From Stagnihabitans sp039932095 (GTDB lineage: Bacteria; Pseudomonadota; Alphaproteobacteria; Rhodobacterales; Rhodobacteraceae), in the NCBI GenBank assembly GCA_039932095.1, contig JBDTQR010000223.1, forward strand, positions 1-6,970: a stretch of 6,970 nucleotides of DNA. The letters run 5' to 3'. Positions 1 to 6,242 of the stretch are shown in pieces; position 1 is the first letter of the stretch; each line of letters starts with the position of its first letter. The translations under genes and the position numbers were made by a program. The notes beneath the pieces were generated by a model. The model saw only the letters and a program-made list of their open reading frames with translations. It searched no databases and was not told where the DNA came from.

Positions 1-3
1 AGT

Positions 4-27
4 GGGTTCTGGATAGTTTCCAGACCC
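4..27 (-). terminator. Inverted repeat just after ntrX, possible terminator or 3' end hairpin
   Basis: The arms at 4-12 (GGGTTCTGG) and 20-27 (CCAGACCC) can form an 8-bp stem with one bulged T and a 7-base loop, starting 7 bases past the ntrX stop. Read on the minus strand the three visible bases after the stem are ACT, so no U-run is seen before the window ends. An intrinsic terminator is possible but unproven; it may instead be a 3' stabilising hairpin. Confidence 0.4.
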
Positions 28-34
28 TAAATAC

Positions 35-1432
35 TCATTCGCCATCGTCTTCCGCATTGCCACCGCCGCTTTTCGACGAAGATACCACACCCAGCGATTT
101 CAACTTGCGATGCAGGGCCGAGCGTTCCATGCCGACAAAGCCTGCCGTCCGGCTGATATTGCCGCCAAACCGGTTGATCTGGGTCAGCAGATACTCGCGT
201 TCGAACACCTCGCGCGCCTCACGCAGCGGCAGCGTCGCCATTGCACCACCCAGCACCATCCGGCCAGTGGCATCCTTCGGTGCCTCTTGCCCCGGCAGTT
301 CATGCGCCTCGATCCGGCCCGAACTGTCGCCTAGGATCAGCACCCGCTCGATCACATTGCGCAACTGCCGTACATTGCCCGGCCATTGCATGGTCTGTAG
401 CATCGCCTCGGCCTCGGGCGTCAACTCGCGCTGCGGCAGGCCTTGCGTGCGGTGGAACATCGCCACGAAATGCCGGGTCAGTTCGGGAATATCCTCGCGC
501 CGGTCCTCCAGCGACGGCACCGGAATCGGCACCACGTTCAGGCGGTCATACAGCTCCTGCCGGAACCGCCCGCCTTGAATTTCAGTGCGCAACTCCCGCG
601 AAGTCGAGGAAATCACGCGCAAATCGACCCGCACCTTGTCGGCCCCGCCGACCCTTGTGAACTGCTGCTCGGTCAGCACCCGCAGGATCTTGGATTGCGT
701 GCCCAAAGGCATGTCGGCCACTTCGTCAAAGTAGACCACCCCGCCATGGGCCTGTTCCAACAACCCCTTTTCGACACCGCGCTCGGCGGTTTCGCGGCCA
801 AACAGCACCTCTTCCATCCGCTCCGGCTCTACCGTCGCCGAGGAAACCGAGATGAATGGCGCCGTCGCGCGGCCAGAATTGGCATGGATATAGCGCGCAG
901 CCAGTTCCTTGCCCGAACCGGCAGGCCCGGTCAGCATCACCCGACCGTTGGACTTTGTGACCTTTTCCAGCTGCGATTTCAAACCTTTGAAGGCCGGACT
1001 TGATCCAAGCATATCAGACCCGGTCACATCTCGCCGCCTGAGATCGGCATTCTCGCGGCGCAGCCGTGATGTTTCCATCGCCCGCGATACTACCACCATC
1101 AACTGATCGATGTTGAAGGGCTTTTCGATGAAATCATACGCACCCTGCTTGATTGCCGCGACCGCGGTCTCGATGTTGCCATGACCCGAGATAATCACCA
1201 CCGGCACATCCGGATTGTCGCGTTTCACGGTTTTCAGAATGTCGATCCCGTCCATCCGGCTGTCCTTCAGCCAGATGTCGAGGATCATCAGCGATGGCAA
1301 TTCCGCGTTGATCTCGGCCATGCAGTCGTCGGAATTTCCAGCCAGCCGAATGGCATAGCCTTCGTCCTTCAGAATATCCCCGATCAATTCGCGGATGTCT
1401 TTTTCGTCGTCGACAATCAGAATGCTGCTCAT
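35..1432 (-). CDS. ntrX: Response regulator NtrX, form lacking the GAFTGA loop
   Basis: Cytoplasmic DNA-binding response regulator of 465 residues, partner of NtrY. The receiver domain has Asp8/Asp9, phospho-acceptor Asp52, Ser82 and Lys104 (IEKPF). The stretch LDIWLKDSRMDG after the phosphorylation site is longer than in NtrC and is typical of NtrX. The AAA+ domain (about 140-370) has Walker A GPAGSGKE (169-176), Walker B VYFDEVADM (Asp236-Glu237), arginine-finger region RFRQELYDRL (289-298) and WPGNVRQLRN (350-359). A Fis-type helix-turn-helix lies at about 422-445. Where sigma-54 activators carry GAFTGA this protein reads LFGRETAERGVEKG (210-223), so sigma-54 activation is unlikely. The protein ends in a Gly/Ser-rich acidic tail (451-465). 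The start at 1432 is supported by the start of the receiver fold (MSSILIVDDE) and GAGGG. An upstream in-frame start at 1528 would add 32 residues with no receiver similarity and overlap ntrY. Target genes cannot be read from this window. Confidence 0.97.
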   Translation of the reverse strand: MSSILIVDDEKDIRELIGDILKDEGYAIRLAGNSDDCMAEINAELPSLMILDIWLKDSRMDGIDILKTVKRDNPDVPVVIISGHGNIETAVAAIKQGAYDFIEKPFNIDQLMVVVSRAMETSRLRRENADLRRRDVTGSDMLGSSPAFKGLKSQLEKVTKSNGRVMLTGPAGSGKELAARYIHANSGRATAPFISVSSATVEPERMEEVLFGRETAERGVEKGLLEQAHGGVVYFDEVADMPLGTQSKILRVLTEQQFTRVGGADKVRVDLRVISSTSRELRTEIQGGRFRQELYDRLNVVPIPVPSLEDRREDIPELTRHFVAMFHRTQGLPQRELTPEAEAMLQTMQWPGNVRQLRNVIERVLILGDSSGRIEAHELPGQEAPKDATGRMVLGGAMATLPLREAREVFEREYLLTQINRFGGNISRTAGFVGMERSALHRKLKSLGVVSSSKSGGGNAEDDGE

Positions 1433-1439
1433 GGTTTTT

Positions 1440-1444
1440 CCCTC
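1440..1444 (-). promoter_or_regulatory. Ribosome binding site of ntrX, overlapping the ntrY stop
   Basis: On the minus strand GAGGG is followed by a 7-base spacer and the ATG at 1432. The TGA of ntrY (1443-1445) is part of the same TGAGGG string. Ribosomes ending ntrY therefore finish on the ntrX entry site, which points to coupled translation. It also shows that the ntrX start is at 1432 and not the upstream in-frame codon at 1528. Confidence 0.85.
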
Positions 1445-3707
1445 AATTTCGTCCGGCCACTGCTTTGGCCCGTGTGGCGCGTGGCAGACGGATTTCCGCC
1501 ATCGCACCGATGTGATCGTTGCCGTCAAACAGCGGCGCGTCTGTCAGGATCAGCGTTCCGCCATGTTCCTCGATGATCTTCTTGACGATGGGCAGGCCAA
1601 GGCCGGTACCCTTTTCCCGCGTCGTGACATAGGGCTCGAACAGCCGCGAGCGGTCTGGCGGCAGGCCCGTGCCGTTGTCGGCAATCGTGATGGTGCTGTA
1701 GCTGTCCGAGGTTGTCAGAGCGACCCGGATTTCCGGAACAAAGCCCGGCGGGGCTTGCTTTTCACGCACCTCTTCAATGGCTTCCCCGGCGTTCTTGATT
1801 AGGTTGGTCAGGGCCTGCCCGATCATTGTGCCGTCCAGTTCGATCATGTCCGGCAGGTCGGGCAGCGATTTCACGAACGTCACCTCGGGCTGGCCGTTTT
1901 CCTGCAACATTACCGCCGCCTTGACCAAGGCGGTCAGGTCAGTCTCGCGGCGGTCGGGTTCCGGCATCCGGGCGAATTTGGAAAACTCATCGACAATCCG
2001 CCGCAGGTCGTTGGTTTGTCGGACAATAACGTCAGTATAGGCTTCGAGTTCCTCGGGGTCACTCACCTGACTGCGGTATTTGCGCTTGATGCGCTCTGCC
2101 GACAGCTGGATCGGGGTCAGCGGGTTCTTGATCTCATGCGCGATGCGGCGGGCCACATCGCCCCAGGCGGCCGAGCGTTGGGCGCTGACCAGTTCGGTCA
2201 CGTCATCAAACGCCACCACAAAGCCCTCGACCCCGGCCTCACTGCGCCGCTCGCTCATCCGCACCAGCAAGCTCTCCAACCGGCCCCGCCGCGTCAGCCG
2301 CACCTCATCCTGAACCGCGACCCCGCCGCTGGCCACCAACCGGCTGAACAGCACGTCAAACTCCGGCACCGTTTCGGTCAGCGCCGCCCGACTGGCCTCT
2401 TCGGACGGCAAGTCGAGCATCCGTGTGGCCGCGCGGTTGACAAAGTCGACACGCCCTTCGGCGTCCAGCCCGATCACCCCCGCTGTCACATTGGACAGCA
2501 CCGAATCGAACAGCCGCCGCTGGCCCTCGGTGCTTTCATGGCTTTCCATCAGCGCCTGTCGTTGGCCCTTCAACTGCCGGGTCATCTGGTTGAACAGCCG
2601 GCCCAGCATGGCGATCTCATCATCGCCCTCTTCCTCGACCACCTGCACATCCAGATCCCCATCGCCAACCCGCTGCGCCGCCCCGGCCAGGCGCCCCACC
2701 GGTCGGCTCAGCCGTTCGGCGAACCACAGGCCGCCCCAGACCGCCGCAACGATCAGGATGACCGCAAAGCCAAGGTACAACAGGCCAAAGTTGAACAGGA
2801 TCTTGCCCCTGTCAGCCTCCAATTGCTGATAAAGCGCTGCAGTCTGCTGCGTCTCGTCCAGCAGTCCCAGAATCGTGCCGTCGACGGTGCGCGAGACATA
2901 CAGCAGCCGGTCGGAAAACTCCGGCAGGTTGACCAGTGCCCTGAATTCGTTGTTCGGCCAATCCTTGATCAGCACCACCTCGCCAGCCTTGGCCCGGGTC
3001 AACTGCACAGTGGTCGGCTGTTCAAAGCCGAAGAGATAGCTCTTCTCGCCCCGCGTCTTCAGGGTGCCCACGGCATTGATCAAATAAACCTCTTTCAGCC
3101 CGCGCTGAATTCCCGCCTGTCCCTGCGCCAGCAACGGTCGCACCGTGCCATCGTCCATCAGAAAATTGCGCGCCTTCTGCTGATCAAGAAAATCGGCGAG
3201 GGCCCGTGCATCCGAGGTCAGGGTCGCCGTCTGCTCGGCTTCATAAGCCTGCGCAGCTTCCAGCGAAGCACCGCTCACCCCGCGCACCCGGTCGGAAAAC
3301 CAGCCCTCCAGCCCGATGTTCACCGTCAACACGCCAAACACCGCCACCAGAATGGTCGGGATCAGCGCCACGATTGCAAAGACGCCGGTCAACCGCAGGT
3401 GCAGCCGCGACCCCGCCGACTGGCTGCGGCGGTCCGACACCATCTGCATGATCCGCCGCAGCACCATCGCAGCCACAGCCAGCACATAGACCAGATCGGC
3501 CAGCATGATCAGCCGCAACGCCGGGGAACTTGCACCCTGGCTCAGCGGCCCGAGGGCCAGAAACGTCGCCACCGTCAGCAAGGGGCCAAGGAACACCAGC
3601 CCAAAGGTCATGCCGGTCTGCACGCGTTTCTGCCGCCGCAGACGCGACAGCCGGATCAGCCAATGATTGGCATTTGCAGAACGTTGCACTCGATTCGCCC
3701 CTGACAT
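1443..3707 (-). CDS. ntrY: Membrane sensor histidine kinase NtrY
   Basis: Inner-membrane kinase of the NtrY family and partner of NtrX; from this start it has 754 residues. A basic N-terminus (RLRRQKR) is followed by membrane segments near 34-55, 65-84 and 105-130, a periplasmic sensor region (about 131-305) and a fourth segment (about 306-330). A HAMP linker (about 329-382), a PAS domain (about 400-510), HisKA with His524 in AHEIKNPLTPIQLSAERI, and a HATPase domain with N-box NLIKNAGEA (635-643), G1 box ADNGTGLPP (676-684) and G2 box GTGLGLPIV (700-708) complete the protein. The HEIKNPLTP form and the FARMPEP sequence (578-584) are typical of NtrY. The start is uncertain. The ATG at 3707 is chosen, but it has no clear ribosome site. 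A GTG at 3773 has AGGA only 3 bases away, and a GTG at 3689 has AGGGG 8 bases away. All three keep the same domains. The signal sensed is not evident from the sequence. Confidence 0.95.
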   Translation of the reverse strand: MSGANRVQRSANANHWLIRLSRLRRQKRVQTGMTFGLVFLGPLLTVATFLALGPLSQGASSPALRLIMLADLVYVLAVAAMVLRRIMQMVSDRRSQSAGSRLHLRLTGVFAIVALIPTILVAVFGVLTVNIGLEGWFSDRVRGVSGASLEAAQAYEAEQTATLTSDARALADFLDQQKARNFLMDDGTVRPLLAQGQAGIQRGLKEVYLINAVGTLKTRGEKSYLFGFEQPTTVQLTRAKAGEVVLIKDWPNNEFRALVNLPEFSDRLLYVSRTVDGTILGLLDETQQTAALYQQLEADRGKILFNFGLLYLGFAVILIVAAVWGGLWFAERLSRPVGRLAGAAQRVGDGDLDVQVVEEEGDDEIAMLGRLFNQMTRQLKGQRQALMESHESTEGQRRLFDSVLSNVTAGVIGLDAEGRVDFVNRAATRMLDLPSEEASRAALTETVPEFDVLFSRLVASGGVAVQDEVRLTRRGRLESLLVRMSERRSEAGVEGFVVAFDDVTELVSAQRSAAWGDVARRIAHEIKNPLTPIQLSAERIKRKYRSQVSDPEELEAYTDVIVRQTNDLRRIVDEFSKFARMPEPDRRETDLTALVKAAVMLQENGQPEVTFVKSLPDLPDMIELDGTMIGQALTNLIKNAGEAIEEVREKQAPPGFVPEIRVALTTSDSYSTITIADNGTGLPPDRSRLFEPYVTTREKGTGLGLPIVKKIIEEHGGTLILTDAPLFDGNDHIGAMAEIRLPRATRAKAVAGRN
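2118..2141 (-). repeat. 24-bp exact direct repeat, copy in ntrY (kinase H-box)
   Basis: This 24-bp stretch is identical to 5808-5831 and encodes AHEIKNPL around His524 of NtrY. Both copies lie on the same strand and in the same reading frame, 3690 bp apart. Protein-level constraint plus shared codon preference is the simplest cause. Confidence 0.75.
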
Positions 3708-3720
3708 CGGGCGCGACCAT

Positions 3721-3750
3721 GTGTCTTGCCCGCCACATCCGGTGTCTTGC
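3721..3750. repeat. Two 9-bp direct repeats, 21 bp apart, in the ntrC-ntrY gap
   Basis: GTGTCTTGC (plus strand) occurs at 3721-3729 and again at 3742-3750, a spacing of exactly 21 bp or two helical turns. It lies in the 82-base gap before the chosen ntrY start. If ntrY starts at 3773 the repeat is coding and in frame, giving QDT twice. It could be an operator-like pair, a small old duplication or chance. Confidence 0.4.
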
Positions 3751-3789
3751 AGGCAACTTGGCCCCTGCGACACTCTTCCTGTGGCGGTT

Positions 3790-5160
3790 TTACATCAGTT
3801 TGCGGCGGCGTGTCACGCGGATATCGAGGTCAGTGATCTTCTTGCGCAAAGTATTGCGGTTGATGCCAAGGAGGTCCGCACATTTCGCCTGATTGCCGCC
3901 GGTGGCGTCCAGCGCGATCTCGATCAGCGGCACCTCCATCTCGCGCAGGATCCGGTCATAGACACCGTTGGGGGGCAGCTGGCCGTTGTGCAGGTCAAAA
4001 TAGCGCTTCAAGTGGCGCGCGACCGAGGCGGACAGTTTCTCATTCTCGACGAGGCCAGCATGAGCGGGTTCCGCCGAATGGCTGCTGCCCAAGGCGGCTT
4101 CCAACTCGCCTTGCGCGATATCCGGCTCCGATGAAGTCACCAGCAAACGCTTCAACACGTTCTCCAATTGCCGCACATTGCCGGGCCATGGATGCACCCT
4201 GAGCACATTGCGTGCCTCGTTTGACAGGCGCCGCGTGGTGCCAATCTCACGCTCTCCCCGGGTCAGGAAATGGTCGGCCAGCAGGCTGATATCTTCGACC
4301 CGTTCGCGCAGTGGCGGCACGGCCAGGGTTACGCCGCCCAGCCGGTAGAACAGGTCCTTGCGCAGCCGCCCCTCTTCCACCCGCTGCGCCAGATCGGCCT
4401 GCGAAGTGGCCAGGATGCGGGGCGCGTGGTCGTCGGCAATATCCAGCATGCGGACCAGCCGCGACTGGCCGTCCTCATCAAAATCGGCCACTTCGTCGAT
4501 CAGCAAAGATCCGCCCTTGGCCTTGGTCAACAGCGCCGAAATCCCGTCGACCCCGGCAAGGTCAGACGATTGCGCCACCACAAAGGGCTGGCTGCGGCGG
4601 TCAGAGAAGTCATGGATGGCGCGGGCGATCAGGCTTTTGCCAGTGCCCGATTCGCCGGTGATCAGCACGGGCAGGTCGGTGTTCATCACCTTGGCCACCA
4701 GCCGGTACAGCGCCTGCATCGCCGCCGTTCGCCCGACCAGCGGCAGATCATCGCCCAGATCGCGCGGTGTTGCCACCACCTGCGCCGCCGCCCGCCGCTT
4801 CTGATCCAGCGCCCGGGCAGAGCGTTTCATAAGGTCGGGCAGGTCGAACGGTTTGGGCAGATAGTCGAACGCCTCGGCCTCGGCGGCCTGAATGGCGGTC
4901 ATGATGGTGTTCTGCGCCGAGATGATGATCACCGGCAGTCCGGGACGTATGCGGGCAATCCGCGGCAGCGCCTCCAGCCCGTTGCCGTCGGGCATGATCA
5001 CGTCAGAGATCACCAGATCACCCTTGCCCTCTTCGACCCAGCGCATCAGCGTCATCATGCTGGAGGTGGCATGCACCTTGCAGCCCGCCCGCGTCAGGGC
5101 CTGCGTCAGCACCGTGCGGATCGTGCGGTCGTCATCCGCCACCAGAATAGTGCCGTCCAT
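3790..5160 (-). CDS. ntrC: Nitrogen response regulator NtrC, form lacking the GAFTGA loop
   Basis: DNA-binding response regulator of 456 residues that turns on nitrogen-assimilation genes once phosphorylated by NtrB. The receiver domain (about 4-115) has Asp10/Asp11, phospho-acceptor Asp53 in ISDVIMPDGNG, Ser81 and Lys103. The AAA+ domain (about 141-375) has Walker A GESGTGKS (169-176), Walker B LLIDEVAD (Asp222-Glu223), the arginine-finger region RLRKDLFYRL (265-274) and the sensor II motif WPGNVRQLEN (325-334). A Fis-type helix-turn-helix lies near 422-442 (GGNQAKCADLLGINRNTLRKK). Between PF (192-193) and the KGG before Walker B (215-217) the segment is about 18 residues shorter than in E. 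coli NtrC as I remember it, and the GAFTGA and ELFGHE motifs are absent. This matches the Rhodobacter capsulatus type, which is known to activate sigma-70 polymerase instead of sigma-54. The start at 5160 has a good AAGGAG. An 82-base gap follows before ntrY. Confidence 0.97.
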   Translation of the reverse strand: MDGTILVADDDRTIRTVLTQALTRAGCKVHATSSMMTLMRWVEEGKGDLVISDVIMPDGNGLEALPRIARIRPGLPVIIISAQNTIMTAIQAAEAEAFDYLPKPFDLPDLMKRSARALDQKRRAAAQVVATPRDLGDDLPLVGRTAAMQALYRLVAKVMNTDLPVLITGESGTGKSLIARAIHDFSDRRSQPFVVAQSSDLAGVDGISALLTKAKGGSLLIDEVADFDEDGQSRLVRMLDIADDHAPRILATSQADLAQRVEEGRLRKDLFYRLGGVTLAVPPLRERVEDISLLADHFLTRGEREIGTTRRLSNEARNVLRVHPWPGNVRQLENVLKRLLVTSSEPDIAQGELEAALGSSHSAEPAHAGLVENEKLSASVARHLKRYFDLHNGQLPPNGVYDRILREMEVPLIEIALDATGGNQAKCADLLGINRNTLRKKITDLDIRVTRRRKLM

Positions 5161-6242
5161 TATGTCGTCTCCTTCAACTCTTTAGGTGCCATGGGCAGCG
5201 ACAGTCGGAACACCGTCTTGCCCGGCACGGAATCAACACTGACCCAGCCGTCGTGATCGGCCATGATCTTCGACACCAGGGCGAGCCCCAGCCCGGTGCC
5301 GTTCTCCCGGCCCGAGACGAAGGGTTCAAAGATATCTGCCGTCAGGTCGGGCGGAATGCCCGGACCGTCATCAATGATTTCCACCTGCAACGGCAATTTT
5401 GCCCCAGTGCCATCCTTGCGCCGCACCCTGAGCGAGTGGTCGTAGAATGTCCTCAGCCGAATGGTGCCATGGCCACCCTTCGCCGCCTCGGTCGCGTTCT
5501 TGATCAGGTTCAAGAACACTTGCATCAACTGGTCCGGATCGGCCAGTGTGGCCGGCAGCGACGGGTCGTAATCCTCGACGATCATCATCTGCCGCGCATA
5601 GCCCATCTGGGCGGACCGGCGGGCGCGGTCCAGCGCGTCATGGATATTGATGGCGCGACGTTCGGGCGGGCGCAAATTGCCGAATTGTTCGACCTGCTCC
5701 AGCAATTTGACGATGCGGCGGGTTTCCTCGACGATCAGGTCGGTCAGTTCCTTGTCCTCCTGGCTGAGGTTCATCGCCAGCAACTGCGCAGCACCGGATA
5801 TGCCTGCCAGCGGGTTCTTGATCTCATGCGCCAGCATTTCCGCCATGCCGATCGCCGATTTCGCCGCCAAGGCCGCGCCACGCCCGCGCCCGAGCCGGTC
5901 TGCCGTCACCCTTGGCGACACCAGCATCAACACGCAGCTGTCGTCATCCTGGATCGGCGCGATCTGGATGGTGAAACTGGCCAAGGGCCGCCCGCCCGCG
6001 GTGATGTCGGCCTCGTTGATATAGACTTCGGAATGGTTTTCGCGGCAGCGGTCCAGCGCGCTTTGCAGCGGAATCTCGGTGACCAGCCGCAGGGCAACAT
6101 GGTCGCCGACGACCGCCTTGGCCGAAGCGTTCAGGAAAGTCTCCGCCGCCGGGTTGATGTCGATGATGGTGTCCGCCCCGTCGACCAACAGGGCCGGCAT
6201 CGGCAAAGAGGCCCAGATTGCATCAGGCTCGCGGTCGCTCAT
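5160..6242 (-). CDS. ntrB: Nitrogen regulation sensor histidine kinase/phosphatase NtrB
   Basis: Cytoplasmic two-component kinase of 360 residues that, in the known family, autophosphorylates and passes phosphate to NtrC under nitrogen limitation, with PII protein switching it to a phosphatase. There is no signal peptide or membrane segment. An N-terminal PAS domain spans about 8-108 (LPMPALLVD, then IDINPAAE). The HisKA domain carries the phospho-accepting His139 in AHEIKNPLAGI. The HATPase domain has an N-box (NLIKNATEA, 245-253), a G1 box (DDGPGIPP, 291-298) and a G2 box (GTGLGLALV, 315-323). Length is normal for the family (about 350-380). The ATG at 6242 overlaps the dusB TGA, with a weak purine-rich AAAGGCGGG upstream. 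The TAA stop overlaps the ntrC ATG by one base. All catalytic motifs are intact, so the kinase should be active. The control by PII is inferred from the family; no PII gene is in the window. Confidence 0.97.
   Translation of the reverse strand: MSDREPDAIWASLPMPALLVDGADTIIDINPAAETFLNASAKAVVGDHVALRLVTEIPLQSALDRCRENHSEVYINEADITAGGRPLASFTIQIAPIQDDDSCVLMLVSPRVTADRLGRGRGAALAAKSAIGMAEMLAHEIKNPLAGISGAAQLLAMNLSQEDKELTDLIVEETRRIVKLLEQVEQFGNLRPPERRAINIHDALDRARRSAQMGYARQMMIVEDYDPSLPATLADPDQLMQVFLNLIKNATEAAKGGHGTIRLRTFYDHSLRVRRKDGTGAKLPLQVEIIDDGPGIPPDLTADIFEPFVSGRENGTGLGLALVSKIMADHDGWVSVDSVPGKTVFRLSLPMAPKELKETT
5169..5174 (-). promoter_or_regulatory. Ribosome binding site of ntrC
   Basis: On the minus strand AAGGAG stands 8 bases before the ntrC ATG at 5160, inside the last codons of ntrB. 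Together with the TAATG stop/start overlap it fixes the ntrC start and suggests translational coupling to ntrB. Confidence 0.8.
5808..5831 (-). repeat. 24-bp exact direct repeat, copy in ntrB (kinase H-box)
   Basis: This is identical to 2118-2141 and encodes AHEIKNPL around His139 of NtrB. The flanking bases differ at both ends, so the identity is confined to the conserved motif. Confidence 0.75.

Noticed and set aside
904..927. NtrX Walker A reads GPAGSGKE instead of GESGTGKE, possible loss of ATP binding
   Set aside because: The key glycines and lysine of the GxxxxGK pattern are intact, and Glu after Lys is usual in the NtrC family, so no defect is implied.
1433..1528. 32-residue N-terminal extension of NtrX from an in-frame upstream start at 1528
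   Set aside because: It lies inside the 3' end of ntrY, has no similarity to a receiver domain, and the ATG at 1432 has a well-placed GAGGG.
2016..3704. Long open frame of 562 codons on the plus strand opposite ntrY
   Set aside because: Its translation is rich in H, Q, R and P with no recognisable domain, as expected for the antisense frame of a high-GC gene. ntrY has all kinase motifs on the other strand.
3241..3756. 171-codon minus-strand frame overlapping the 5' part of ntrY
   Set aside because: It is an out-of-frame shadow of ntrY without its own motif; the ntrY frame gives the membrane segments expected of the family.
4270..5256. 328-codon plus-strand frame opposite ntrC
   Set aside because: Same kind of antisense shadow; ntrC on the minus strand shows complete receiver, AAA+ and helix-turn-helix motifs.
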